Below, in pieces: positions 7,468 through 16,191 of a stretch of 64,000 nt of DNA (position 1 is the stretch's first letter; each line of letters begins with the position of its first letter). Position numbers and translations under genes: made by a program. Source of the stretch: an uncultured Granulosicoccaceae bacterium (GTDB taxonomy: Bacteria; Pseudomonadota; Gammaproteobacteria; CALCKW01); NCBI GenBank assembly GCA_937965695.1, contig CALCKW010000004.1, positions 104,120 to 168,119 of the forward strand. The letters run 5' to 3'. The notes beneath the pieces are model-generated. The model did not search any database. It was not told where the DNA came from and was given only the letters and a program-made list of their open reading frames with translations.

Positions 7468-8829
7468 TTAGAGTTCGGCAGCCACTTCATCGAGTGATAG
7501 GGCCAACTTGTCGAAAAGCTCGTCAAGTTCTTGGGCTGTGATAATCAGCGGCGGGCAAATTGCGACTGAATCGCCAGGGGTCGGACGCAAAATAAGCCCA
7601 TGGCTCTGGCATTTTGCAGCGACCTTAGCTGCCATCTTTTCTTCTGGCGGAAATTGCATTCTGCTTTCTTTGTTAGCGACTATTTCAATAGCGCCGATCA
7701 AGCCGACGCCTCGCGCTTGGCCAACAAGCGTTTTGACTTCTAACTCGGCTAGCCTTGCCATGAACTGAGGTTCTAACGCTTTGACGTGCTCGATTAAATT
7801 GCGTTCTTTATAGAGGTTGAGCGTTTCTATGGCGACCGCCGCAGAGACTGGATGGCCCCCATAAGTGTTGCCTGTACCAAAGACCCCAAACTGACCGCTG
7901 TACTCTTCAATTGCGTTATAAACACGGTCTGCGACCAAAACGGCACCGATAGGCAAATAGGCAGACGAGAGTTGCTTGGCAGTCGTCATCAAATCGGGCT
8001 TGATACCAAATCTGTCTGACCCGAACATTTCGCCAGTGCGGCCAAAGCCACAGATAACTTCATCGGCGATCATCAGAATGTCGTGTTTGCGCAGTATTTT
8101 TTGCACGCCTTCAAAATACCCATCCGGTGGGATCAGCACACCGCCTGCTCCCATGACAGGCTCGGCGATAAAAGCACCAACAGTCTCAGGACCTTCATGT
8201 TCGATCATTTGCTCCAATGATTCCACCAACCGCGAACTGTACTCAGCTTCGCTCTCACCAGGCAGGCTGTATCTGTAATAATGGGGGGCATCCGCATGCA
8301 ACGAACCAGCCGCTGGTAGGTCGAATCCTCCATGTACATAAGGCAGACCAGTGAGTGATGCACCGGCAACGGTGACACCGTGATAGGCGCGCTGGCGAGC
8401 GATGATTTTCTTTTTGTTGCTGCGTCCAAGTGCATTGTTGTAGTAACTAACCAGCTTTATCGCTGTATCTACTGCCTCAGAGCCGGAATTGACAAAAAAG
8501 GCGCGATTGACGCCCTCGGGAGCCAACTCTGCAAGCATCGCGGACAAAACGATAGCGGGTTCGGTGGAACGATGAGCAAACATGTGAGAGTAGGGCAGTT
8601 TAGCAAACTGCTTCGCGGCGGCTTCCGCTAGTCGTGATTCGCTGAAACCCAGCCCGGCACACCAAAGACCCGCCATGCCCTCTATGTACCGCTGACCTTT
8701 GTCGTCGATGACATAGACACCGTCACCACCGGTGATTATGAAGGGGCCTTGCTGTTGGTGTGCAGACAAATTGGTGTATGGGTGGAGCGCAAAGTCCCTG
8801 TCAAGTTGATCAAGCTGAGTGGTGGACAT
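7468..8829 (-). CDS. Class III (omega) aminotransferase
   Basis: Start chosen at ATG 8829, six bases after a GGAG ribosome site; the longer frame from TTG 8841 would place that site inside the gene. 453 aa. Fold-type I PLP enzyme: FFVNSGSEAVDTAIKL, RQRAYHGVTVAGASLTG (PLP stacking), MIADEVICGFGRTGEMFG with the PLP-binding Asp, and TTAKQLSSAYLPIGAVL with the Schiff-base Lys. Relatives are omega-amino acid:pyruvate, putrescine:pyruvate or taurine:pyruvate aminotransferases; the substrate cannot be chosen from sequence. It is a single gene, divergent from the GGDEF-EAL gene. Confidence 0.88.
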   Translation of the reverse strand: MSTTQLDQLDRDFALHPYTNLSAHQQQGPFIITGGDGVYVIDDKGQRYIEGMAGLWCAGLGFSESRLAEAAAKQFAKLPYSHMFAHRSTEPAIVLSAMLAELAPEGVNRAFFVNSGSEAVDTAIKLVSYYNNALGRSNKKKIIARQRAYHGVTVAGASLTGLPYVHGGFDLPAAGSLHADAPHYYRYSLPGESEAEYSSRLVESLEQMIEHEGPETVGAFIAEPVMGAGGVLIPPDGYFEGVQKILRKHDILMIADEVICGFGRTGEMFGSDRFGIKPDLMTTAKQLSSAYLPIGAVLVADRVYNAIEEYSGQFGVFGTGNTYGGHPVSAAVAIETLNLYKERNLIEHVKALEPQFMARLAELEVKTLVGQARGVGLIGAIEIVANKESRMQFPPEEKMAAKVAAKCQSHGLILRPTPGDSVAICPPLIITAQELDELFDKLALSLDEVAAEL

Positions 8830-9130
8830 GCGTGACTCCAAAAAAAGTGAGTTTAAAAGATGCTTGCAGTGTGCAAGTTTGGTGAGGAATTGGCAATGTT
8901 GAATCTCTTAAGTAGTTGCTGCAAGTGCCTCTTTCGACGGCAGTTTTCAAGATGATTTTGAGGTGGCCGCTAGGACTGCCAAGAGCCGTATTTTAAAGCT
9001 TAGATCTTTAAGTAATTCAATAATTTAGACACAACAAATGGACGGTACAAAAACGGTGTGACAAGGCGAAAATTTGTTCACCTATTAATTTGACCTAACC
9101 TTATGTTTGTATTGAATTTAATTCAATTTA
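8830..9130. other. Divergent promoter region, about 300 bp
   Basis: Lies between the leftward aminotransferase and the rightward GGDEF-EAL gene and must hold both promoters. It is AT-rich in the right half. I see no gene and no convincing operator. Confidence 0.6.
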
Positions 9131-11920
9131 TTGCCTCCATCACTGTTTCTAAAGAGGCTACTTACCAGATGCTGGAACCTTGTGAAGTCGACCGACGAGA
9201 ATATCGCCAGTGAACACGAACTGCACGCTCTAAAGGACGTGCGGCTAGTTTACCGTGGCTGTAGCTTAGCCTTTGCCGGTTGGCTGAATCAGGGCTCTGT
9301 TAGCGATGTTATCGGGCGAACTGACCAGCAGTTGTTGAACTCGACCTTTGCGCAACAGCTGAAGGCTGAAGAGTCCCTCGTTTTGCGGGATAGTGTACCG
9401 AGCGTTGCGACCGCTATTGTGCCGCCTGGCAGTTGCTTGTTGCGGCTCCCTTTGCGAGGTCGCAATCAGATTCAAGGTTTGGATCTGTTGCTGGTCGAAA
9501 ATGAGCGCTTATATGACGTTTTGCTTCGACATTTCTTTCAGTCGGCTGAAGTCTGCTCGTCCTCCACGCCAAAAAATCTCAGTGTTTATAGTCTTGATGA
9601 GATTCTATATAACAGCAAGCTTGCAAGTGAGAACCAAAAGGATCCGGCCCGTTGGGAGAGTATTAAGCCTCAACTGCCCGACGAAATTTTGGGATGGCTC
9701 GATGCCGACGGGTCTCAGCCGGATGTTCGTAGCCGCGCTGGAGTTTTGCAACGCTCGGAGAATGTCCAACACACTGATCAAAACATTTGGTGGTGCCTAT
9801 TGTATTGGGGTACTGAACCCGCAATTGCTGTTATAGAAAATCTTTCACTGAATGATGTGACCGTTGGCTCGCAATTGTGGAATCAGAAGCCCACTGTCGA
9901 TGGATACCGCGGTTTAGTCGAGAAACATGCCGCTGGGTTGATACTTTTGAACAGTGGGCAGCCAGTGTTTGCAAATGCAAGTGCTGCTCTTATGCTTGGG
10001 TTTGCCGATGTCGAAACGCTGATTGAGCATGGAGACATCGTGGGTTTGGTGCCTCAAGAACTCAAAAACTATCTGTCGCTAGAAATCTTAGATTCGACTC
10101 AACAAGTACACCGGAGTGAAGGGGAATGGATTTCTCAGTCTGGTCGTAAAAGCTTTCTCATGTCGCATTGGCAGTCAATCGAATGGGCGAACCAATCTTG
10201 TATTTATCTGACCTTGACCGACATTAGCCACCGCCGTCGCGCCGAGCAGAGCCAACGCCGAAACCAACAGCGCTTTCAAGATTTCGCCGAGCTTGCAGCA
10301 GATTTTTTCTGGGAATTAGATACTTCATTGCGCTTCAATTTTGTATCTCGTCGATTTGAGAACATTCTGCAAATTGCACCCCAAAATGTCTTGGGCTTGT
10401 CGATCAGACAGTTTTACGAGCGCTATTTTCCTCAGCCCGCACCGCCTCAGTGGCGACGACATTTACAGGCTTTGTCTCAGCACAAGGCAGAACGAGAGTT
10501 TGAATACCGCTGGACCAGAGCTGATGGCAAAGAGCGGGTGATCGTGCACACTTGCCAGCCACTTTTTGATGCAGAAGGTAATTTTGAAGGTTATCGTGGT
10601 GTTGGCCGTGATGTGACACACGATCGAGCATTGGCTGCACAAGTCCAGTTCCATGCGACACATGACGCGCTGACTGGTCTTGTCAATCGCCGAGAATTTG
10701 AACGCCTATTGGAAGAGGCCTTACACGACTCAGACAACAGGCAAAGGCACGCCTTATGTTATGTAGATTTAGATAACTTCAAAATTGTCAACGACACCTG
10801 CGGGCATTCTGCAGGGGATGAATTGTTGCGCCAGCTTGGTGATTTATTCAGGGAGCGTGTACGTCAGAGCGATGTAGTCGGTCGCCTCGGTGGGGATGAG
10901 TTCGGTATTTTAATTTATTCCTGCAGCATGGAGCAGGCTCTGGATCTCGCAGAAAAAATTAGACTGAGTGTGATGCAGTTTGAATTTTTATGGGAAAACA
11001 AGCGTTTTTCTATTGGGGCTAGCATTGGTTTATCCGGTATTGTTCCAGATACCTCTTCAGCGAACGAAGTCATGCGGGCTGCGGATACGGCTTGTTATGC
11101 GTCCAAAGAAAGTGGGCGCAATCAAGTCACGACAGCTTCTGAGGAGATGGGGTTACGTCGCACCGACGCAGAACGCGTTTTTCAAGTGGGCAATTTGCTT
11201 GACGAAGGGCAGTTCCGACTTTGGCGGCAACCCATTCTCGCCCTCAATGACAAACACTACCGTGGTGATCACTTTGAAATTCTGATGCGCTTGGTCAAAC
11301 CCGATGGCACTTTAATCCTGCCTGAGACGATCATGCCGGCAGTAGAGCGATACGGCCTTTGCCCAAAACTTGACCGTCTGGTGTTTGACCGTTGTCTCGC
11401 ATGGATTGTCTCTGCACGTGATCAAATAGAACAACTAGCTGTTTGCAACATCAATCTGAGTGGTCCGAGTCTGCTAGATCAAAACCTTGTTGCTCACATG
11501 GAAACCGAAATAAAGCGCAGTGGAATTCCTCCGCAAAAACTTTGTTTTGAACTCTCTGAAACAGCGACGATAGCCAATCTGAGTAGTGCACGTGATGTGA
11601 TCGCTAGGTTGGGAAAAGTGGGTTGTAAGTTCGCATTGGATGACTTTGGCAGTGGTGTCTCTTCATTTACATTCTTGCAAGGTTTGCCCATTGATTTCGT
11701 GAAAATTGATGGCAGTTTTGTCACACGCATGACGGACGACAAGGTGTGTGAAGAAATGGTGGATTCGATCAACCGCGTCAGCCATGTCCTGAGGTGCTCG
11801 ACGGTGGCTAAATCAGTTGAGAATGCTCGCACGCTAGACGCCTTAGAGAGCCTAGGAGTAGACTTTGCGCAGGGCAATTATATCGGCCCACCAGAAGCCA
11901 TAGACGAGCGCTTGGTTTAA
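9131..11920 (+). CDS. PAS-PAS-GGDEF-EAL protein, cyclic-di-GMP turnover
   Basis: 929 aa from a TTG start; GTG at 9182 is an alternative. Order: an unassigned N-terminal region of about 250 residues, a PAS-like domain (about 260-370), a second PAS (about 385-510, ending in the usual GYRGVGRDVT), GGDEF (about 515-670), then EAL to the end. The cyclase motif GGDEF is intact at 587-591, and the RQSD at 578-581 fits the RxxD inhibitory site five residues before it. The EAL part keeps EILMR (E716), the DDFGSG motif (about 837) and KIDGSFV, so both activities are possible. The usual TVAEGVE near the end reads TVAKSVE, but the metal-relevant last Glu is kept. No transmembrane segment is evident, so it is probably cytoplasmic. 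Confidence 0.9.
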   Translation: MPPSLFLKRLLTRCWNLVKSTDENIASEHELHALKDVRLVYRGCSLAFAGWLNQGSVSDVIGRTDQQLLNSTFAQQLKAEESLVLRDSVPSVATAIVPPGSCLLRLPLRGRNQIQGLDLLLVENERLYDVLLRHFFQSAEVCSSSTPKNLSVYSLDEILYNSKLASENQKDPARWESIKPQLPDEILGWLDADGSQPDVRSRAGVLQRSENVQHTDQNIWWCLLYWGTEPAIAVIENLSLNDVTVGSQLWNQKPTVDGYRGLVEKHAAGLILLNSGQPVFANASAALMLGFADVETLIEHGDIVGLVPQELKNYLSLEILDSTQQVHRSEGEWISQSGRKSFLMSHWQSIEWANQSCIYLTLTDISHRRRAEQSQRRNQQRFQDFAELAADFFWELDTSLRFNFVSRRFENILQIAPQNVLGLSIRQFYERYFPQPAPPQWRRHLQALSQHKAEREFEYRWTRADGKERVIVHTCQPLFDAEGNFEGYRGVGRDVTHDRALAAQVQFHATHDALTGLVNRREFERLLEEALHDSDNRQRHALCYVDLDNFKIVNDTCGHSAGDELLRQLGDLFRERVRQSDVVGRLGGDEFGILIYSCSMEQALDLAEKIRLSVMQFEFLWENKRFSIGASIGLSGIVPDTSSANEVMRAADTACYASKESGRNQVTTASEEMGLRRTDAERVFQVGNLLDEGQFRLWRQPILALNDKHYRGDHFEILMRLVKPDGTLILPETIMPAVERYGLCPKLDRLVFDRCLAWIVSARDQIEQLAVCNINLSGPSLLDQNLVAHMETEIKRSGIPPQKLCFELSETATIANLSSARDVIARLGKVGCKFALDDFGSGVSSFTFLQGLPIDFVKIDGSFVTRMTDDKVCEEMVDSINRVSHVLRCSTVAKSVENARTLDALESLGVDFAQGNYIGPPEAIDERLV

Positions 11921-12017
11921 TCAGAGCGCGTTGTTGTCGAACTGCTGTCTCTCTATATTGTCTACAATTAGCGTTCGGGCAAACACTCCGACCAAATTAG
12001 CGATGGAAGTAAAAAAT

Positions 12018-12668
12018 ATGAAGAAATTTGCAATGGCCTTAAGCGCGACATTGGTGCTCAGTGGTTGCGCGAGCGAAGGCGGCATGACCAAAAGCCAGCA
12101 AGGCGCTATCCTAGGTGCTGTCGTAGGCGCCGCGGTGGGTAATCAAACGGGTGATAATTCCCGTGATCGCAAACGCGATCGATTGACAGGCGTGCTTGTC
12201 GGCGCCGCAGCGGGTGCAGGTGTTGGTCATGTTCTGGACAAACAAGAGCGTGAATTCAATGAGGCCTTAGCGCAAGAAAAGGCGAATAATCAAGTCGAAG
12301 TACAGCGCATCACCGATGAAATACTTCAATTGACTCTCTCCAGTGAAGTATCATTTGACATCGACAGTGCGACTATAAAAAGAAGTTTTAAGCCAAGTTT
12401 GGATAAGCTGGCGGATGTACTAGCGAGGTACACTGAGACTGATATTACGGTAGTCGGTCATACTGATTCATCGGGAAGTGAGGCACACAATCAACGGTTG
12501 TCGGTACGACGTGCACAGTCTGTCGTCAGCTACCTACGTCGCTACGGGGTTGATCGCGGAAGAATGCGCGCAGACGGAAAAGGTGAGTTAGAGCCACGTG
12601 AGAGCAACAGTACCCCAGCGGGCCGTCAGCTCAATCGACGTGTAGAGGTTTTTGTCCAGCAGCGATAA
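12018..12668 (+). CDS. OmpA-family lipoprotein with glycine-zipper domain
   Basis: The start is placed at ATG 12018 (MKKFAMALSATLVLSGC), which gives a clean lipoprotein signal with Cys about residue 17; the frame opens earlier at 11931. 216 aa. After the lipid anchor comes a glycine-zipper segment (GAILGAVVGAAVGN and GVLVGAAAGAGVGHVLD), then a short helix and a C-terminal OmpA domain with VVGHTDSSGS, NQRLSVRRAQSV and NRRVEVFV, which bind peptidoglycan. It resembles YiaD-type outer-membrane lipoproteins that tie envelope layers together. Single gene, followed by a hairpin. Confidence 0.88.
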   Translation: MKKFAMALSATLVLSGCASEGGMTKSQQGAILGAVVGAAVGNQTGDNSRDRKRDRLTGVLVGAAAGAGVGHVLDKQEREFNEALAQEKANNQVEVQRITDEILQLTLSSEVSFDIDSATIKRSFKPSLDKLADVLARYTETDITVVGHTDSSGSEAHNQRLSVRRAQSVVSYLRRYGVDRGRMRADGKGELEPRESNSTPAGRQLNRRVEVFVQQR

Positions 12669-12678
12669 AACATCGATT

Positions 12679-12705
12679 AAAGTGCGCTTTATCTGGGCGC
12701 ACTTT
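12679..12705. terminator. Bidirectional hairpin between convergent genes
   Basis: AAAGTGCGC (12679-12687) pairs with GCGCACTTT (12697-12705) around a 9-base loop, flanked by A-rich sequence on the left and T-rich on the right. It sits just after the OmpA-like gene and before the end of the convergent glycosyltransferase gene, as a two-way terminator would. Confidence 0.65.
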
Positions 12706-12749
12706 ATGAGTCAGCCGATATGATTAAAAGTTTCGCGCTGCGTCCTTCC

Positions 12750-14282
12750 TTACTCGAGCGCCTCAGCCAGCATGTAGCCTCCGTAGCTGTGCTTTTCTAG
12801 CAGCGGGGGCAGTCCTGCAGTTTTGTGAATCGGCACAAAAACCCATTCACCGGCCAAAGGCCTACGCGAAGGAACATCGGCTTGTCTGTAAAAACCTAAG
12901 CTCGGCTTGTTGACTCTCCATTGGACTAGCTGAACATCTGCTTCAAGAGCTTTCTTAGCTGCTTTCTCAACCGAGCCCTGTTGGACCTCACCGACAACCG
13001 TTGCTAGGGTTGTTGCTATGAAGGCTGTCTGTACATAGGCGCCCAGCGTGAGGGCCTCAATTGGTTTAAATTTTTTGTTAAAGGCTAGCCAAACGCTGAG
13101 CAGCAAAAACAACCCTGCGGGCGCCCAGTAGTTGTCGTCAAATAAAACGATTCTGCCCAGCTCTACGATTGCGGTGTCAAACGACCTTTCACCCGGATCG
13201 TAGGTATGAAAAATTAGCGGTAGTGCGGCACAAACGAGCGCAAAAAGTAACAGCGGGAGCATTGTCAGCGCTCGGTTGCTGTAGTCTTCTCGAAATTTCG
13301 CCATCAACAAGAAGAGGGCGGTACAGCCGTAAAGCAAGTAATTGGGTTGCATTTTTCCGCCTGCAGAAAAGCTCACCAAAACAACGGAAAACCAGCACAA
13401 CATAAACCTGTTGAAAGGGGTATTCCAAGTTTGTCCAGCGCGCCACAGAGCGACCATTGCTACCCAACTAAAAGGCAAAATAACAAGTGGCAGGGTATAG
13501 AGATAATAGAGCGGAGAGCTGTTTTGGTCATAGCTTCGGGTGAACTGAAAGACAAAGCCATCCAGAAAAAATGCTCTTATAAAGTCAAGGCCGTGCAGAG
13601 AGTATTGAAAAGCATACCAAGGCAGGGTAATGGCGAGTAACGCGAGCCAACCCGGCCAGTAAAGAAGCGTGTTGAGAAGGTCGCGCCAGCGATTGGCGCT
13701 GAGTAAATATACGCTCACTACAAGTGCGGGTATCACGAGTGCGAGTAGTCCCTTGCTGAGCACACCCAAGCCGGTCCATATAAATGCTTTAAATAAATGC
13801 CGCTTGCGCTCACCTTCGCACCAGCGGTAGAGATCAAACATACAGAGGGTTAACAGCAAATTGAACAGTGAGTCGGCTGACGCCGAGCGGCCAATAATGA
13901 CGACGGCTAGCGAGCAACTCATCAGCGCGACAGCGTAGCAAGCTGTCAGCCAACCGACTCGGGCTGCGGCAAACTGATAGATAGCCAGCAGCCAGAGGCT
14001 GGCTGCCAGAGCAGACGGCAAACGCAGTGCGGCTTCAGTCATACCGAAAGCCCTTAAACTTAGACCCTGAAACCAGTGTATTAACGGCGCATCCGCGATC
14101 AATAACAGACCGTCTGAAAATGCCCACAAGGGATCACCACTTTGCAGCAGCGCTAAGCTAGCGACGGCGTAACTGCCTTCCTCAGTATCAAACAGCGGAG
14201 CTTTGCCCAGGTGCAAAAAAAAGCATAGCCAAATGCTGGCGCCTAGAAAAAGCCACCGCAGAGCTTTGTCGCTAAGACTCAC
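12750..14282 (-). CDS. ArnT/PMT-family glycosyltransferase, multi-spanning
   Basis: 510 aa integral membrane protein with roughly a dozen hydrophobic segments. The first periplasmic loop has FDTEEGSYAVASLALLQSGD, like the acidic loop of ArnT/PMT glycosyltransferases (GT83/GT39), which use polyprenyl-phosphate sugars on the periplasmic side of the inner membrane. ArnT adds aminoarabinose to lipid A, but no arn genes are nearby, so acceptor and sugar are unknown. The C-terminal part after the last helix is a soluble tail (FVPIHKTAGLPPLLEKHSYG). Convergent with the OmpA-like gene; recJ lies upstream in the same direction with about 120 bp between. Confidence 0.75.
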   Translation of the reverse strand: MSLSDKALRWLFLGASIWLCFFLHLGKAPLFDTEEGSYAVASLALLQSGDPLWAFSDGLLLIADAPLIHWFQGLSLRAFGMTEAALRLPSALAASLWLLAIYQFAAARVGWLTACYAVALMSCSLAVVIIGRSASADSLFNLLLTLCMFDLYRWCEGERKRHLFKAFIWTGLGVLSKGLLALVIPALVVSVYLLSANRWRDLLNTLLYWPGWLALLAITLPWYAFQYSLHGLDFIRAFFLDGFVFQFTRSYDQNSSPLYYLYTLPLVILPFSWVAMVALWRAGQTWNTPFNRFMLCWFSVVLVSFSAGGKMQPNYLLYGCTALFLLMAKFREDYSNRALTMLPLLLFALVCAALPLIFHTYDPGERSFDTAIVELGRIVLFDDNYWAPAGLFLLLSVWLAFNKKFKPIEALTLGAYVQTAFIATTLATVVGEVQQGSVEKAAKKALEADVQLVQWRVNKPSLGFYRQADVPSRRPLAGEWVFVPIHKTAGLPPLLEKHSYGGYMLAEALE

Positions 14283-14401
14283 GTGGCGTCACTCGTGCGG
14301 CGATTAGATTGGCTAGTTTTGGCATAGAACTGTAAGTTTAGCGGCAATTCTGGATCCTATCACGGGCTTTGACGTCGCGAACAAGCGACGAGGTTCTCTG
14401 G

Positions 14402-16126
14402 TCAGATCTTTGCGATGTGATCAATCATAAGTTGCAATGAGTCACGGCCACGCCAGTGGTTGATATCAAGCCGAAACACCGCTTCACAGCGTTGCATGCC
14501 GAGCTTGTCTGCTTGGCCAAAAGCTATGGCGTCCAAGCATAGGGAAGCGTCCTCAATTGGTGCTAGCGTGAGCTTGAGGTGCCGTTCCCCCACGATGCGC
14601 TCGGATTGCACCAAAAACTTGCCATCAAAAGTCGGCTCGGCAAAACCTTGGCCCCAAGGTGCAGCAAAGCGTAGCAGCTTGGCGAGCGGCAAGTTGAAAT
14701 GCTCAGGTTCCAGCCCTCCGTCTGTGAGTAGCTCCCTTGTCGGCGGGTAGATGGCAAAATGTGCTTCCACGGCGTCCTGCATAGCTAGCCTGAATCGAGG
14801 CAGGGCGGATTCCTCAAGCGTCAAACCGGCGGCCATGGCATGGCCGCCAAATTTATCGATAAGTCCAGGCTGTGTAGCATCGATATTTGCCATGATGTCG
14901 CGTACGTGGAGGCCCGGAATTGAACGAGCAGACCCTCGTAATTTGCCGTCATCGGCTTTGGCAAACACCAGTGTTGGTCTGTGGTAGCGCTCTTTGAGCC
15001 GACCAGCAATAATGCCACAGACACCTTGGTGCCAGTGAGCTTCGTACAGGCACAGGACGGCGGGCACATGGCCGTCAAGCTTTAGCTGCAAGTGCTCTGC
15101 TGCTTCTATAGCCGTGGCATGCATATCGGATTCAATTTCTCGGCGAGCAATATTGAGCGCGTCTAAGTCGGCAGCTAAATCTCGTGCAGTGGCACTGTCT
15201 TGCGCACGAAGACAATCTACTCCGCGCTGCATATCATCCAGACGACCGGCGGCATTTAATCGGGGAGCGACCGCAAAAGCTAGATCACTGGCAACAACCG
15301 TTTCAAGCCTGCGTTTTCCAAGTTCAAGCAGAGCGTTAATTCCCGGACGTGCTTTGCCAGCGCGCATTCGGCGTAGGCCTTGTTCGACCAAAATACGATT
15401 ATTGCGATCAAGTGGTACTAAATCAGCGACTGTACCGAGTGCAACTAGGTCTAGCCATTCGGCTGGATTGGGTCGCTCGATAGCACTATCATCAAAATAA
15501 TTATTTTTCTCTAAATGCGTACAGACAGCATTCATCACGTAGAATATGACGCCAACACCGGCCATGTTTTTGCTCGGAAACGTGTCATTTGCTAAGTTTG
15601 GGTTAACGATAGCGTCTGCATCTGGAAGCTGCTGGCTGGGAAGATGGTGATCAGTAACGACTACCTGCAAGCCCAATTGTTTGGCGAGAGCAACACCTGA
15701 AATACTGCTGACGCCATTGTCAACGGTAATAATGAGCTCTGTACCAGCATCCGCGGCGAGTTTTACTAGTTCGGGTCCCAAGCCGTACCCCATATCGAAG
15801 CGATTGGGTATCAGAAAGTCTACGCATTGCGCGCCGCATGCTTCAAGCGCTGTAATAGCCAGTGATGTGCTGGTTGCACCATCTGTGTCGTAGTCACCAA
15901 CAATCGTAATTTTACGTTGTTCGGTGATAGCTTTTGCAATAATAGCGCTGGCGTGATCAAGACCATTCAGGTCTTTTGAATTCAGCAGATCGCGCAACCG
16001 ATGGTCATCAGGATCCGAAGGTTGAACGCCTCTAGCGCTCAGCACTCTACTGAGTACCGCATTGGGGTGCAGTGACCTGTCAATGTTAAAAGGTCGGCGC
16101 ACGATTGTCGGTTGGGAACTGATCAT
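14402..16126 (-). CDS. recJ: Single-stranded-DNA-specific exonuclease RecJ
   Basis: 574 aa, the usual RecJ length. DHH phosphoesterase motifs are all visible: VGDYDTDGATST (motif I), ITVDNGVSS (II), VVTDHHLP (III, the DHH triad) and a later acidic motif in VALGTVADLVPL. The DHHA1 part carries KFGGHAMAAGLTL, and an OB-fold tail ends the protein. It degrades ssDNA 5' to 3' in recombination, mismatch and base-excision repair. Divergent from the flavoprotein fusion gene; the two starts lie only about 65 bp apart, so promoters overlap. Confidence 0.95.
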   Translation of the reverse strand: MISSQPTIVRRPFNIDRSLHPNAVLSRVLSARGVQPSDPDDHRLRDLLNSKDLNGLDHASAIIAKAITEQRKITIVGDYDTDGATSTSLAITALEACGAQCVDFLIPNRFDMGYGLGPELVKLAADAGTELIITVDNGVSSISGVALAKQLGLQVVVTDHHLPSQQLPDADAIVNPNLANDTFPSKNMAGVGVIFYVMNAVCTHLEKNNYFDDSAIERPNPAEWLDLVALGTVADLVPLDRNNRILVEQGLRRMRAGKARPGINALLELGKRRLETVVASDLAFAVAPRLNAAGRLDDMQRGVDCLRAQDSATARDLAADLDALNIARREIESDMHATAIEAAEHLQLKLDGHVPAVLCLYEAHWHQGVCGIIAGRLKERYHRPTLVFAKADDGKLRGSARSIPGLHVRDIMANIDATQPGLIDKFGGHAMAAGLTLEESALPRFRLAMQDAVEAHFAIYPPTRELLTDGGLEPEHFNLPLAKLLRFAAPWGQGFAEPTFDGKFLVQSERIVGERHLKLTLAPIEDASLCLDAIAFGQADKLGMQRCEAVFRLDINHWRGRDSLQLMIDHIAKI

Positions 16127-16191
16127 GAAGATTGCATTGCCATTTGGATCACTCGGCTTTTCGAGAGACCGTATTAGGGTTGTTAAAATTG

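Noticed and set aside
12750..14282. Naming the glycosyltransferase arnT
   Set aside because: No other arn genes are near and the sequence does not by itself show aminoarabinose specificity.
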